From contig CANMQI010000007.1 in the NCBI GenBank assembly GCA_947499955.1, positions 124,001-188,000 of the forward strand: a stretch of 64,000 nucleotides of DNA, given 5' to 3'. This document shows positions 45,989-54,461 of this stretch, in pieces. The translations under genes and the position numbers were made by a program. This DNA is from an uncultured Granulosicoccus sp. Lineage in GTDB: Bacteria > Pseudomonadota > Gammaproteobacteria > Granulosicoccales > Granulosicoccaceae. How positions within the stretch are numbered: the stretch's first letter is position 1; every line of letters starts with the position of its first letter. The notes beneath the pieces are model-generated. The model was not told the origin of the DNA. It was given only the letters and a program-made list of their open reading frames with translations, and did no database searches.

Positions 45989-47359
45989 ATGGCTGATAAC
46001 TCTTCTACGTTGCAAACGAAAGACAGTTCCGGCAATAGGCAATCCGTTGACCTTGCAAGAATATTTGTCTGGATTTTCCTCCTCGGCTCATTGTTCTTGG
46101 CGTCGCCACTGTTGTTTTCCGGACTCGCTGACAGCATCGTTCTCCGGTGGGCTGCCACCTTACTTCCCATGATGCTGATGTACCTGTTCATGAGAATCGG
46201 CAGGCACCGAGTGGAAAAGCATGGGACTGTGGAGATTGAACAGGTTGCCGACAGTCTCTACTTCATGGGATTCATGTTTACATTGGTTGCGCTTCTGGTT
46301 GCTTTGACTCAGGTTCGTTCACCGATAGATATAAGTGCCATCATTTCACGGTTCGGTGTGGCAATGCTCACGACTCTGGTGGGCCTTTTGATGAAAGTAC
46401 TATTAACTCAGTTCAAGCAGCAGGGTGGAGTCACCCAGCGGCAGGCGCAGGCGGACCTGCTTCGAGCTACAAGACGTTTTACTCGCGCACTCGACAGCAG
46501 TTCCGCTGGAGTTGAAAAGAGTGTCAACGATGCGTCTGCTAGGGCGCTGGAGATTACTGAGAAATCGATAGCTGATATTACAGATCAAGTCAAGAGTGCC
46601 CAGGTCGCGTTAGCAAACAACGCTAAGGCAGGGCTTGAATTGCTGGCAGAGAAAAGTAAGTCGGACATGGATACGCTTTTCATACACGCGACCTCCAACG
46701 TGGATGCCTTGTCTGGTCAAGGACAGAATGCAATCAGGATGCTTGCTGATCACAGCAAGGATTGTCAATCTCAATTGGTAGATGGTGCTGAGCTTATTTC
46801 TGAAAAGCTGTTAAAGGTCGTGGAAGACAACTCGGATGCTGCAAGTGCGCATGTCGTCGCACTTGGTACGCATCTGGATGTCTTGCAGACTTCGGTTGAC
46901 AAGGTTCAGTCGAGAATCGACACCTTGAATACAACCCTGGACTCTTCCGTGCAGAAACATCGTTCAGTCTTCGGACCACTTGATCGATTCTCAAATAGCC
47001 TGGCTGACAACAATGATCGCTTGTCTGGTCTGCATGGTACGCTGAGTAGTTTTTCCGCCACTGGAAACATGCTCAGCGAAGGTGTTGAACGTTTGGAAGT
47101 TGCTATCAGACGGTTGGAAGAAAGCCTTGGTAATGCAGCCCGTGTAAACACGTTCCTCAATCTTAACCCTGATGGTGATACGGGAGCAAATTCGTCTACT
47201 AAGTATGTGGGTGGAAATCAGAAACCAGAGGAGGAGGGTTTTGGCCTCATTGGAGATGGAACTCTGCAAGTTGGTGGTATTTCTGAACAGGATGAACCAA
47301 ACAAGCAAGTTGATATGGATTATACCCAAACGGAAGTAGAGCCTTCAACACGTGATTGA
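45989..47359 (+). CDS. MotA/TolQ/ExbB-like channel protein with long cytoplasmic tail (ZorA-like)
   Basis: The 456-residue protein has four hydrophobic segments (about residues 24-45, 50-68, 87-108, 118-142). The last two, DSLYFMGFMFTLVALLVALT and SRFGVAMLTTLVGLLMK, match the stator pattern of MotA/TolQ/ExbB proteins and of ZorA. About 250 residues of predicted helix and coiled coil follow, with repeated Ala/Asp/Ser heptads, like the ZorA tail. The C-terminal 60 residues are acidic and disordered. In Zorya the ZorAB stator uses ion flow to sense phage entry. The MotB-like partner is encoded next, with an overlapping start. Confidence 0.78.
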   Translation: MADNSSTLQTKDSSGNRQSVDLARIFVWIFLLGSLFLASPLLFSGLADSIVLRWAATLLPMMLMYLFMRIGRHRVEKHGTVEIEQVADSLYFMGFMFTLVALLVALTQVRSPIDISAIISRFGVAMLTTLVGLLMKVLLTQFKQQGGVTQRQAQADLLRATRRFTRALDSSSAGVEKSVNDASARALEITEKSIADITDQVKSAQVALANNAKAGLELLAEKSKSDMDTLFIHATSNVDALSGQGQNAIRMLADHSKDCQSQLVDGAELISEKLLKVVEDNSDAASAHVVALGTHLDVLQTSVDKVQSRIDTLNTTLDSSVQKHRSVFGPLDRFSNSLADNNDRLSGLHGTLSSFSATGNMLSEGVERLEVAIRRLEESLGNAARVNTFLNLNPDGDTGANSSTKYVGGNQKPEEEGFGLIGDGTLQVGGISEQDEPNKQVDMDYTQTEVEPSTRD

Positions 47360-48272
47360 AGACGCTGCCCGACGCTCTTTCATATTTGGCATCACGTTAA
47401 CCGAAGTGCTGGTGCTCTTTGTCTTCCTTCTCACGTTGTTGATTGGTGGGAATCTCGAAAAGGAACAGAAGGCAGAAGAATACAAGAGAAATTTGCCTGA
47501 ATCTGTCGGTGAGTTGCAGGACCTTTTGATCGGCATGCGTGTTCGGATGTCAGAGGATGGTGGGCAATTGTCAATGCTGCAAAGCGAATACAGACAGTTG
47601 GTTGACGAGAACGAGACACTGAGAGATCTCGTATATTCCGAGTTCAGTAGCTCCAGTGAAACGGATACCAATACCTTGCTCTCGGCTTTGGCACCGTTGA
47701 TGGAACAGCAGGAATCTGCTGCCCTGCTTTACGAGATCACTGATGTATTGTCGGAGGACCTGGCGCCAGAGACCCTTGAAACGAGAGGTGAATTGTTGTC
47801 GGAGTTGATCGGTGCGGAAGAAGCAGACATGCAGGCATGTATGGGATTGCTTGCCCGTTCTGAGGACGAAGCAGAAATGGATATCGGGGAATGTACCGGG
47901 AAGCTTCGATATCTTGAAAGGACTTTTGCACAGGGTATAAGCGATGTCCCACCACCCTGCTGGCTGTCGCCAAGCGGTAGATCTCAGAGTCTGTTTCGAG
48001 TCCAGATAGATTTGGAAGGATTTGCCATAGACAAAGCGTGGTCGGAAAGACGCGAAAATGATGCAGCCTCGGTTCCGGGTGCTCTATCGATAGTGGGAAA
48101 ACAGTTGGATGCAGTCCAGTTTCTGGCGGCTACTGAAGATCTGTTTGAGCAATCCATTCAATTGAAGTGCCGCCACGTTGTGGATGTAGTTGATCGGATT
48201 GATAGCGATAAGGAGTTGTACAAATCACGGATTAAAACAGTTGAGGACAGGTTTTATAAGCGACTCAGGTAG
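47352..48272 (+). CDS. MotB/ExbD-like single-span protein without OmpA domain (ZorB-like position)
   Basis: From GTG 47352 the 306-residue product has a short N-terminus and one membrane helix near residues 11-32 (FGITLTEVLVLFVFLLTLLI) with an acidic residue in it, the place where MotB and ExbD carry their ion-binding Asp. A coiled coil follows (about 35-95). The C-terminal region has several Cys (QACMG, IGECTG, PPPCWLSP, QLKCRH) that could form disulfides in the periplasm. The peptidoglycan-binding OmpA domain of ZorB is not seen. The overlap with the upstream MotA-like gene supports a stator pair. It ends the four-gene operon. Confidence 0.7.
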   Translation: MIEDAARRSFIFGITLTEVLVLFVFLLTLLIGGNLEKEQKAEEYKRNLPESVGELQDLLIGMRVRMSEDGGQLSMLQSEYRQLVDENETLRDLVYSEFSSSSETDTNTLLSALAPLMEQQESAALLYEITDVLSEDLAPETLETRGELLSELIGAEEADMQACMGLLARSEDEAEMDIGECTGKLRYLERTFAQGISDVPPPCWLSPSGRSQSLFRVQIDLEGFAIDKAWSERRENDAASVPGALSIVGKQLDAVQFLAATEDLFEQSIQLKCRHVVDVVDRIDSDKELYKSRIKTVEDRFYKRLR

Positions 48273-48434
48273 TCGCAATGATTACAGTGTGCTCAAGAGC
48301 GCTATAGGGTCGCGCGAATCAAGATGGAAGTAGTGATGTTCAAGCTGTAGGGTCTGCTGGATGAAATTCCTTCCGCGTATAGTCTCTAGGCTGACAGTAT
48401 TTCCAGTCCATCGCAATTTACAAGAGTGAGGAAG

Positions 48435-50237
48435 ATGACAACCTTCGATAGTACCAAATCATCGCTGCAGGACATTCTTCGCGAGATCGAAACTGGCAAG
48501 ATCCAGCTTCCTGATTTCCAGCGAGGTTGGGTATGGGATGATTATCATGTACGTGATCTTATCGCCAGCATAGCCAAATCATTTCCAATAGGAGCGGTAA
48601 TGCTCTTGGAATCCGGCGGTGCTGTGAGATTCGAAACAAGGCCGGTAGAAGGCCTCGAGAACATGCTCCCGAAGGATCTCGAACCTGAAAAGTTGATTCT
48701 GGACGGTCAGCAGCGATTGACCACACTCACGCAGGCACTTCATCTCGAAGCGCCTGTCAGTACCAGAACTGCAACAAAGAAGCCTATCAAACGGCACTAT
48801 TACTTCGATATCGAAAAAGCTGTCGGTGACGCAGCATCTATTGAAGAGGCCATATTCGCGGTGGATGAGAATCGTCAGTTGAAAGACAACTTTGGTAGAG
48901 ACTTGAAGCTGGATCTAACGACGACTGAGCAGGAATGTCGAAACCTGTGCTTTCCGTGTGACAAAGTCATGCAGGCAGACGGATGGGAAACAGTACTTTT
49001 CGACGAAAACCCTGAGTCCATGAAGTTGTACATGAAATTTCGCACTGACGTGCTGACTGCATTCCGAAATTATTATGTACCGGTGATTTTGCTGAAAAAG
49101 GAAACCTCAAAAGAGGCCGTATGTCTGGTTTTCGAAAAAGTGAATACAGGTGGTGTCCAGCTTTCTGTGTTTGAACTGATAACGGCCAGCTATGCCGCTG
49201 ATGGGTACAACCTTCGTGATGACTGGTTTGGTTCCGCGAAGCGTGACGTCGATTCTCGAAAAGACAGGCTGTGCAGGAATCCACTGCTCAAAGATGTTCA
49301 GGCAACCGAATTTCTGCAGGCGATCACTCTCCTGTTCACGCATGAGCGGCGTACAAAGGACCTTGCAAAAGGCAAAACCGGCAAGCAGGTTCGTCCTGTC
49401 AGCGCTAAAAGGGCGGATGTTCTGGAGCTGCCGCTTCAAGCGTGGAAGGACTGGGCATCAGCGTTGGAGAGTGGGTTTGAGCACGTAGCCAGTTTTCTGC
49501 GTACGGAAGCACTTCATAGCAGAAGGGAGCTACCCTATAGCACACAACTTGTGCCGCTGGCGGCCGTCATGGCTCGCATTGGTGAAAGGTGGCGTGAGCC
49601 ACAAATCAGGGACAAGCTGGCGCGCTGGTACTGGTCCGGTGTTCTCGGAGAGTTATATGGTGGTGCGGTGGAAACACGGGTTGCCAACGACTACGATGAG
49701 CTATTGATCTGGTTTGAAAACGATAGTGAGTTGCCCCGCACCGTTCGTGACGCAACTTTTTCACCGGATCGGTTTGATTCTCTTCGAACACGAAATTCTG
49801 CTGCCTACAAGGGAATCAGTTTGCTGGTATTACGGGAAGGATCCGAAGATTGGTTCTGGAAGGCATCAATCAGGGATCTGGAGATTGATGAGGTATCCCT
49901 GGACATACATCATGTTTTTCCGAGAGCATGGTGCGAGAGCCGGGGAATCTCTCGAAGTCGCTATGACAGCATACTGAACAAGACGCCTTTGTCGTATAAA
50001 GCCAATCGCAAAATTGGCGGGCAGGCGCCCTCTGCTTACATTGAGAAGCTGCAGAAGGATAAGACCGTACGGCTTGACGATAACTCGATGAATACCATCC
50101 TCAGAAGTCATGCTCTGTCAGCCGAACTGCTCAGAAACGATGATTTTGATGGATTTATTGAGGATCGACGCGAGCGATTGGGTGCTCTGGTGGCGAAGGC
50201 TATGGGGAAAGGGGTGTCCCGTGGCGTCGAGAACTGA
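48435..50237 (+). CDS. GmrSD-type DUF262/DUF1524 nuclease
   Basis: The protein combines an N-terminal DUF262 domain with a C-terminal DUF1524 HNH nuclease. DUF262 shows LPDFQRGWVWDD, SFPIGAVMLLE and the diagnostic LILDGQQRLTTL near residue 90; VFEKVNTGGVQLS is also typical. The HNH part has LDIHHVFPRAW near 487 and NKTPLSYKANRKIGG. GmrSD and related BrxU enzymes hydrolyse nucleotides through DUF262 and cut modified phage DNA. I chose ATG 48435, which follows GAGGAAG and starts the family's usual MTTFD; a GTG lies three codons upstream. It lies 163 bp after the membrane operon in the same direction and may be its effector. Confidence 0.9.
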   Translation: MTTFDSTKSSLQDILREIETGKIQLPDFQRGWVWDDYHVRDLIASIAKSFPIGAVMLLESGGAVRFETRPVEGLENMLPKDLEPEKLILDGQQRLTTLTQALHLEAPVSTRTATKKPIKRHYYFDIEKAVGDAASIEEAIFAVDENRQLKDNFGRDLKLDLTTTEQECRNLCFPCDKVMQADGWETVLFDENPESMKLYMKFRTDVLTAFRNYYVPVILLKKETSKEAVCLVFEKVNTGGVQLSVFELITASYAADGYNLRDDWFGSAKRDVDSRKDRLCRNPLLKDVQATEFLQAITLLFTHERRTKDLAKGKTGKQVRPVSAKRADVLELPLQAWKDWASALESGFEHVASFLRTEALHSRRELPYSTQLVPLAAVMARIGERWREPQIRDKLARWYWSGVLGELYGGAVETRVANDYDELLIWFENDSELPRTVRDATFSPDRFDSLRTRNSAAYKGISLLVLREGSEDWFWKASIRDLEIDEVSLDIHHVFPRAWCESRGISRSRYDSILNKTPLSYKANRKIGGQAPSAYIEKLQKDKTVRLDDNSMNTILRSHALSAELLRNDDFDGFIEDRRERLGALVAKAMGKGVSRGVEN

Positions 50238-50292
50238 GTAGTAAAGTTGCACAGACCGGAATAATTGTCAGTTGCCTAGTCCAGAGGTCATG

Positions 50293-50510
50293 TCAAGGAA
50301 GGTCCTGGATCCTTGATATAAGTTGAGACAGAAGTTGTGCCTGGGCAGCGTCGTGACCGTTAACGCTAATACTGATGTGTGGACTCAGCGATGCGGTCAA
50401 CATCTTGGCAACTGATGTATCTGATTCACCTTCACTGTTTTCACATGATATTGAAGCTTCTTCCATTTTCTGAATAAGCTGCTGGAATGTCAGAGCTGAT
50501 GTTTCCTGGA
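50293..50510 (-). pseudogene. Possible 3' gene fragment on the minus strand
   Basis: The frame ending at 50293 reads like protein (ALTFQQLIQKMEEASI, then SPHISISVNGHDAAQAQLL) but loses that character where the helicase remnant begins at about 50520. It may be the C-terminal end of a truncated gene. I do not recognise the family. Confidence 0.3.
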
Positions 50511-50524
50511 TATTCTCGGACTTT

Positions 50525-50900
50525 GACAGGGTCGTTACAATACCCGGACTCACTTGTCTACGATCACGTGATGATTGATGAGGTACAGGATTTCGATAGA
50601 AGTTGGCTGCTTGCCGTGATGCCGTCTGTTCGCGTGTCACTTGCCGTGGCTGGCGATCTGGCGCAAAGGATATATCGTCGCAATTTCACCTGGGCATCCG
50701 TTGGTATCAATGTTCAAGGAAGTCGTTCCAAAGTTCTTGATACCTGTTTTCGCTCCACGAGACAGGTACTTACAGTGGCTGAGTATTTGCTGAGTATTCC
50801 GGCGAAGCTGATCACCCGTTGTGTACCGCAGCAGTGCGGAAGTGGATCTCCGGACGGGATTCACGATGTACGAGAAGCTACAAAAGAGATGGAGGGGTAG
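50525..50900 (+). pseudogene. UvrD/Rep-like helicase fragment
   Basis: The segment encodes HVMIDEVQDFDRSWL (helicase motif II), SLAVAGDLAQRIYRR (motif III) and then LDTCFRSTRQVL (motif IV region), an internal slice of a UvrD/Rep-type SF1 helicase. Both ends of the gene are missing; upstream sequence is unrelated and downstream it runs into the mcrC remnant. The full gene probably belonged to a defence module that was lost by deletion. Confidence 0.75.
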
Positions 50901-50912
50901 AGGTCCTCCAAT

Positions 50913-51172
50913 TTGGTGATCTATGCCGTCAGTCATCGTGATCAGGCTCGCAGCACCATTCTGTATCCGACCTCCCATCCCGGCGCACGTGAAACTCGGA
51001 TTGACGTGATGGATCCTAATTATGGCAAGACGATAGGGCAGGTTCAAATGTGTCCTGTGATTCTTGAGCGGTTGGAGGCTTTAGTTAATGATTCTACGGC
51101 GCAAGGGTAATCGAGAGCGAAGAGAGTACGCGTTCAGGTTGGCGCAGTTGGGTGAGAGTAGAGTAATCGATT
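50913..51172 (+). pseudogene. 3' remnant of a second mcrC gene
   Basis: From LVIYAVSHRDQARSTILYP onward this segment matches the last 80 codons of mcrC (42157-42398). A one-base shift near 51105 breaks the frame before the final RLAQLGE. The two copies are about 75-80% identical at the DNA level and in the same orientation, separated by 8.7 kb. Confidence 0.85.
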
Positions 51173-51273
51173 AGGTGTAGATCGGTATGCGCTGCAACAT
51201 ACTGAGGCCAATAGTACCCAGCGCATCTTGGAGTGCTATCCTGGGCTCCTGATAACCCCTGACGGTTTGAAGT

Positions 51274-52152
51274 ATGACGAAAGTTGTGTTCACACAGAAA
51301 CCGGATTCTATTTACGATGATCTACCTGAAGAGCACTATCATTTTCCGAAAACATACCTGAACCAGGTTCGACAGGCCATTGGCGATTGGGTGGTTTATT
51401 ACCGTCCCAGACGGGGGAGTTCTACGAACTTGCTGCAGCCAGCCAGTTCGTACTTTGCCGTTGCAAAGATTGTAGGCATCGTCGCAGATACTGAAAACCC
51501 AGAACTCTTCTATGCACAGGTAACTGATTATCTGGAGTTCGACGACTCGGTATCCTTCCGGCGCGAAGAGGAGAGTTATGAAGCAACGCTCTTGAAGCCA
51601 GATGGCAGCATAAACAAGGGAGCCTTTGGTCGGTCAGTGCGAATTTTATCAGATGATGAGTTCGAGACGATCCTTCGGGCGGGTTTCGCTTCCGGACCCA
51701 GGCAATGGGAAACTGTTTCGGATTACCCAGAGAGTACTGATGCAGAGCGCCCACTGATCGAGCGTGTCAGCAGACGATACTTTCGCGATCGGCGCTTTCG
51801 TCTTGCTGTGTGTGATGCTTATAGAAATACCTGCGCTATCACTGGTTTGGCTTTGATTAATGGCGGCGGTCGTCCAGAGGTGCAAGCTGCACACATACAG
51901 CCTGTTGAGCATCGAGGTCCTGATTCGATCAGGAACGGTCTCGCGCTCTCAAGCACCGTGCACTGGATGTTTGATCGTGGTCTGGTCACACTGGATGACG
52001 ACTTCAGGGTAGTTGCTTCCCGCTCTTTGGAGGCACCAATGCATAGAGGCTTGATCGTTCAAGGTCAGCAGATCTCATTGCCGGATGTCGTAGCTTATAG
52101 GCCGAGTCATCATTTCCTTGATTATCACAGGAACCATGTATTCCACGATTGA
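51274..52152 (+). CDS. HNH endonuclease with N-terminal PUA/EVE-like region
   Basis: The C-terminal third has the HNH fold: RNTCAITGLALINGGG, EVQAAHIQPVEHRGPDSIRN then GLALSSTVHWMFDRGLVTLD, with the His-Asn-His residues present. Residues 30-110 (GDWVVYYRPRRGSS, SYFAVAKIVGIVAD, FYAQVTDYLEFDD) look like a PUA/EVE-type reader, so it may cut modified or methylated DNA. That reading is by pattern only. It is the last gene of the island, followed by repeat copy E. The ATG follows a GTTTGAAG stretch with a modest ribosome site. Confidence 0.82.
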   Translation: MTKVVFTQKPDSIYDDLPEEHYHFPKTYLNQVRQAIGDWVVYYRPRRGSSTNLLQPASSYFAVAKIVGIVADTENPELFYAQVTDYLEFDDSVSFRREEESYEATLLKPDGSINKGAFGRSVRILSDDEFETILRAGFASGPRQWETVSDYPESTDAERPLIERVSRRYFRDRRFRLAVCDAYRNTCAITGLALINGGGRPEVQAAHIQPVEHRGPDSIRNGLALSSTVHWMFDRGLVTLDDDFRVVASRSLEAPMHRGLIVQGQQISLPDVVAYRPSHHFLDYHRNHVFHD

Positions 52153-52190
52153 CTTGAGTGATAAGGAGTCAGAATGAAAAGTTCCCCGCC

Positions 52191-52300
52191 GCTTATCCAC
52201 AAAATCTGTGGATAACAATGTGGATGGATAGCGTATAGATCGTCAGGGCAGGTATGAGGTGGTGCTATCGAAATTCTGTTCAGAAAATGTACAAGGCCCG
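52191..52300. repeat. DnaA-box repeat, copy E (right edge of large island)
   Basis: Perfect inverted DnaA boxes (TTATCCACA and TGTGGATAA) are followed by TGTGGATGGATAGCGTATAG and the GCTATCGAAATTCTG block shared with copy F. It separates the island from the SDR gene. Confidence 0.8.
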
Positions 52301-52354
52301 TGACCCGTTGACAGACGACAGTCGCGCAGTGACACGAATCCGCGTCAGCCAGCA

Positions 52355-53218
52355 TCAGGATCTCGCCGAGTACAGTGCCAGTACCTCCGCCACACCCGGC
52401 GTAGCCAAACCCAGCGACCTGGCGCGATCCAGTTGCAGGTCGATGCGTAACGGAATGCCCCGGTCTGTTGGCGCAGGTCCTTCATCAATGTTCTCCAGAG
52501 CATGCCCCCAGTAGCGCAGCATTGCCTTGGCGAATGCAGAGCGGCTGATTGATTCATCGCCAGCCAGATTCAGTGTTCCCTGTGTGTCGAGATCCAATGC
52601 CAGCTTCAACAGGCCCTCGGCGAGGGCATCGACCCACACCGGTTGGCGGTATACATTGTCAAACAGGCTTTGGCGTTCGCCACGTTCCAGCCGGGCGATG
52701 AAGGAGGCTGTGCCGCGATCAATCTGTTCCAGACCATAGATCAGTGAGGTTCGCACGCACACCACATCGTCATGACCCGCCAGTGCTGCCGCTTCGGCCG
52801 CCGCCTTTGACTCGCCGTAGGTATTGATGGGGTCCGGGCGCGCGTCATCGGCATAGGCTCGTGACGAACCTGCGTAGACCATATCGCTCGACACGACGAC
52901 CAACCTTGATCCTGTCACTTTGGCGGCTTCGGCAACACGCGCGCTCATCGTCTCATTGGTGCCGAGATTGTCATCGTCAACCCCGGGGTTGATGGCAGCT
53001 GAATGAATGACGGCATCCGGGCGGTACCGTTCGAACAGTCCTTGCAGATCGTCCGTCAGGTCAGCCTGCAGCCATTCAACACCTTCTTCCGTGTGAGGTG
53101 CCTGTCGGGACACTGCCAGTACATTCGCTCGTTGCCTTGCGAGCGGCACCAGGCGATGGCCCAGATAGCCGCTCGCACCGGTGATCAACAGACGACTGCG
53201 AGAGGAGGGTGATGGCAT
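52355..53218 (-). CDS. SDR-family NAD-dependent epimerase/reductase (RfbD-like)
   Basis: The N-terminal Rossmann motif LLITGASGYLGHRLVPLA binds NAD(P). The catalytic YGESKAAAEAAAL carries the Tyr/Lys pair, and SSDMVYAGS precedes it. The 287-residue size and the end are typical of dTDP-4-dehydrorhamnose reductase-like extended SDRs, enzymes that reduce or epimerise nucleotide sugars, but no sugar cluster is near, so the substrate is open. A 73-bp piece of this gene recurs at 55708-55780. The next gene upstream on the same strand is 33 bp away. Confidence 0.88.
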   Translation of the reverse strand: MPSPSSRSRLLITGASGYLGHRLVPLARQRANVLAVSRQAPHTEEGVEWLQADLTDDLQGLFERYRPDAVIHSAAINPGVDDDNLGTNETMSARVAEAAKVTGSRLVVVSSDMVYAGSSRAYADDARPDPINTYGESKAAAEAAALAGHDDVVCVRTSLIYGLEQIDRGTASFIARLERGERQSLFDNVYRQPVWVDALAEGLLKLALDLDTQGTLNLAGDESISRSAFAKAMLRYWGHALENIDEGPAPTDRGIPLRIDLQLDRARSLGLATPGVAEVLALYSARS

Positions 53219-53251
53219 GTTGCTTATCCGGTAAGGGCCCGGAGAGCGATT

Positions 53252-54076
53252 TTACAGCGCGGACTCGGAATTGATCGAGCCGAATGTCAGTACCTTTACG
53301 GTGGTCACGCTGTCCTGTTCGCTATCCGGGTAGCTCACGCCTTCTGATTTCAGTTTCAGGCCGGTCCCAACGCCATACCAGTCCGTCACGTCGCTGATCA
53401 GCCTGAACTGGGGGAGCTCGCTTTCGTTTCTGATTTCCGAATCCACCCGGCACGTTTCCATCGGCTGCCCGTCGACGGTCAAGGTCTCGCGACCGACATA
53501 GGTGTAAGTGCGAATCGAACCATCAGAGCCGCCAGTGTCGATACCCAATGTCTGGGTGACCGACTCCCCAACCGTCAGGTCGTAGTTCATGACCTGCGCG
53601 CTGTTGTCTGATGCACTGGACGGGCCCACGGTATAGCCATCCAGCGTATACGGTGTCGTGAAGCTGCCTGCGGTACTCGTGGATGTGGTCAATGTGGTTT
53701 CTATGGCGACGTGGGCAACACCGTCGGTTTCGATGTCCGTGACCGTATAGATCTCTTCGAGCTGTTCGGAATCGCTTGAAGAGCCGAAGCTCCCGGAGTG
53801 GGTCACGTCGTGGATAGTCGTGACGAAGTGGGGGCCGTTGTAGTACAAAGGACGGTTCAGACAACCGCGCAGACCGGGCTCTGCGCCTTCGCTGCTGGTC
53901 GCCGGCAGGACATCGGGCGGTACGATCAGCGACGATGGAGAGTCTCCATCACCGGTGTCCGGAATGTCAGGATCGCTGCCACCTCCGTCACTCGAACCGC
54001 CGCCGCAGGAAGCGATGACCAATGATGCGGCCATCATGACGCCTCGACGTAATCCTTCTCTTTTCCACTTTTGCAT
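53252..54076 (-). CDS. Gly/Ser/Asp-linker lipoprotein of unknown function
   Basis: The product has a signal peptide and lipobox (ASLVIASC), a GGGSSDGGGSDPD-type linker and a beta-rich body of about 220 residues rich in Ser and Thr. No family is recognised. It has the same general shape as the lipoprotein at 3543-4412 but no clear sequence match. GGGAAAG lies just before ATG 54076. Confidence 0.7.
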   Translation of the reverse strand: MQKWKREGLRRGVMMAASLVIASCGGGSSDGGGSDPDIPDTGDGDSPSSLIVPPDVLPATSSEGAEPGLRGCLNRPLYYNGPHFVTTIHDVTHSGSFGSSSDSEQLEEIYTVTDIETDGVAHVAIETTLTTSTSTAGSFTTPYTLDGYTVGPSSASDNSAQVMNYDLTVGESVTQTLGIDTGGSDGSIRTYTYVGRETLTVDGQPMETCRVDSEIRNESELPQFRLISDVTDWYGVGTGLKLKSEGVSYPDSEQDSVTTVKVLTFGSINSESAL

Positions 54077-54249
54077 GACTTTCCCTGGCTGCTTGCAATG
54101 AGTGTGGTTGCCTGGTCGTCAACTCGGTGTTCGTGTCTTGAGACATGCACTGTGGTCTATCCCTGATGACAACCCCATGCACCGTTCAGGCAGAGTCTAC
54201 TGCATTATCGTGGAGGAATGCTCCTCTTGGTTGCCGGCGACGTGATTTC

Positions 54250-54300
54250 CTGTCCACAGAGCCCGCGGATGACTCTGTGGGCGGACGGCGTATGGGGGAG
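54250..54300. repeat. Degenerate DnaA-box repeat, copy G
   Basis: TGTCCACAGAGCCCGCGGAT, then GACTCTGTGGGCGGACGGCG and TATGGG keep the outline of the repeat core (box, spacer, box, then CGTAT) with many changes. The rest of the 54077-54461 gap shows no gene. Confidence 0.4.
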
Positions 54301-54461
54301 GGTAGTGTTGTCCTGTCGTATGGCTGTCTCGAGGCGCAACTGCTCAGCGTCGCGCCATACTTCACCGTATACAGTTTCGTAACGCACACGCTTGATTCAT
54401 CTCTGTGTAGCGCGCCGATGGTAGGCTGATTGGGACTTCATCAGTACAGTGTGAGCCCTCG

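Noticed and set aside
43707..48272. Calling the operon a standard Zorya system
   Set aside because: ZorC and ZorD or ZorE are absent and the MotB-like protein lacks an OmpA domain, so only a Zorya-like relation is claimed.
50293..50640. Full-length minus-strand gene across the UvrD fragment
   Set aside because: Its upstream half overlaps the helicase remnant on the other strand, so only the distal part could be a true fragment.
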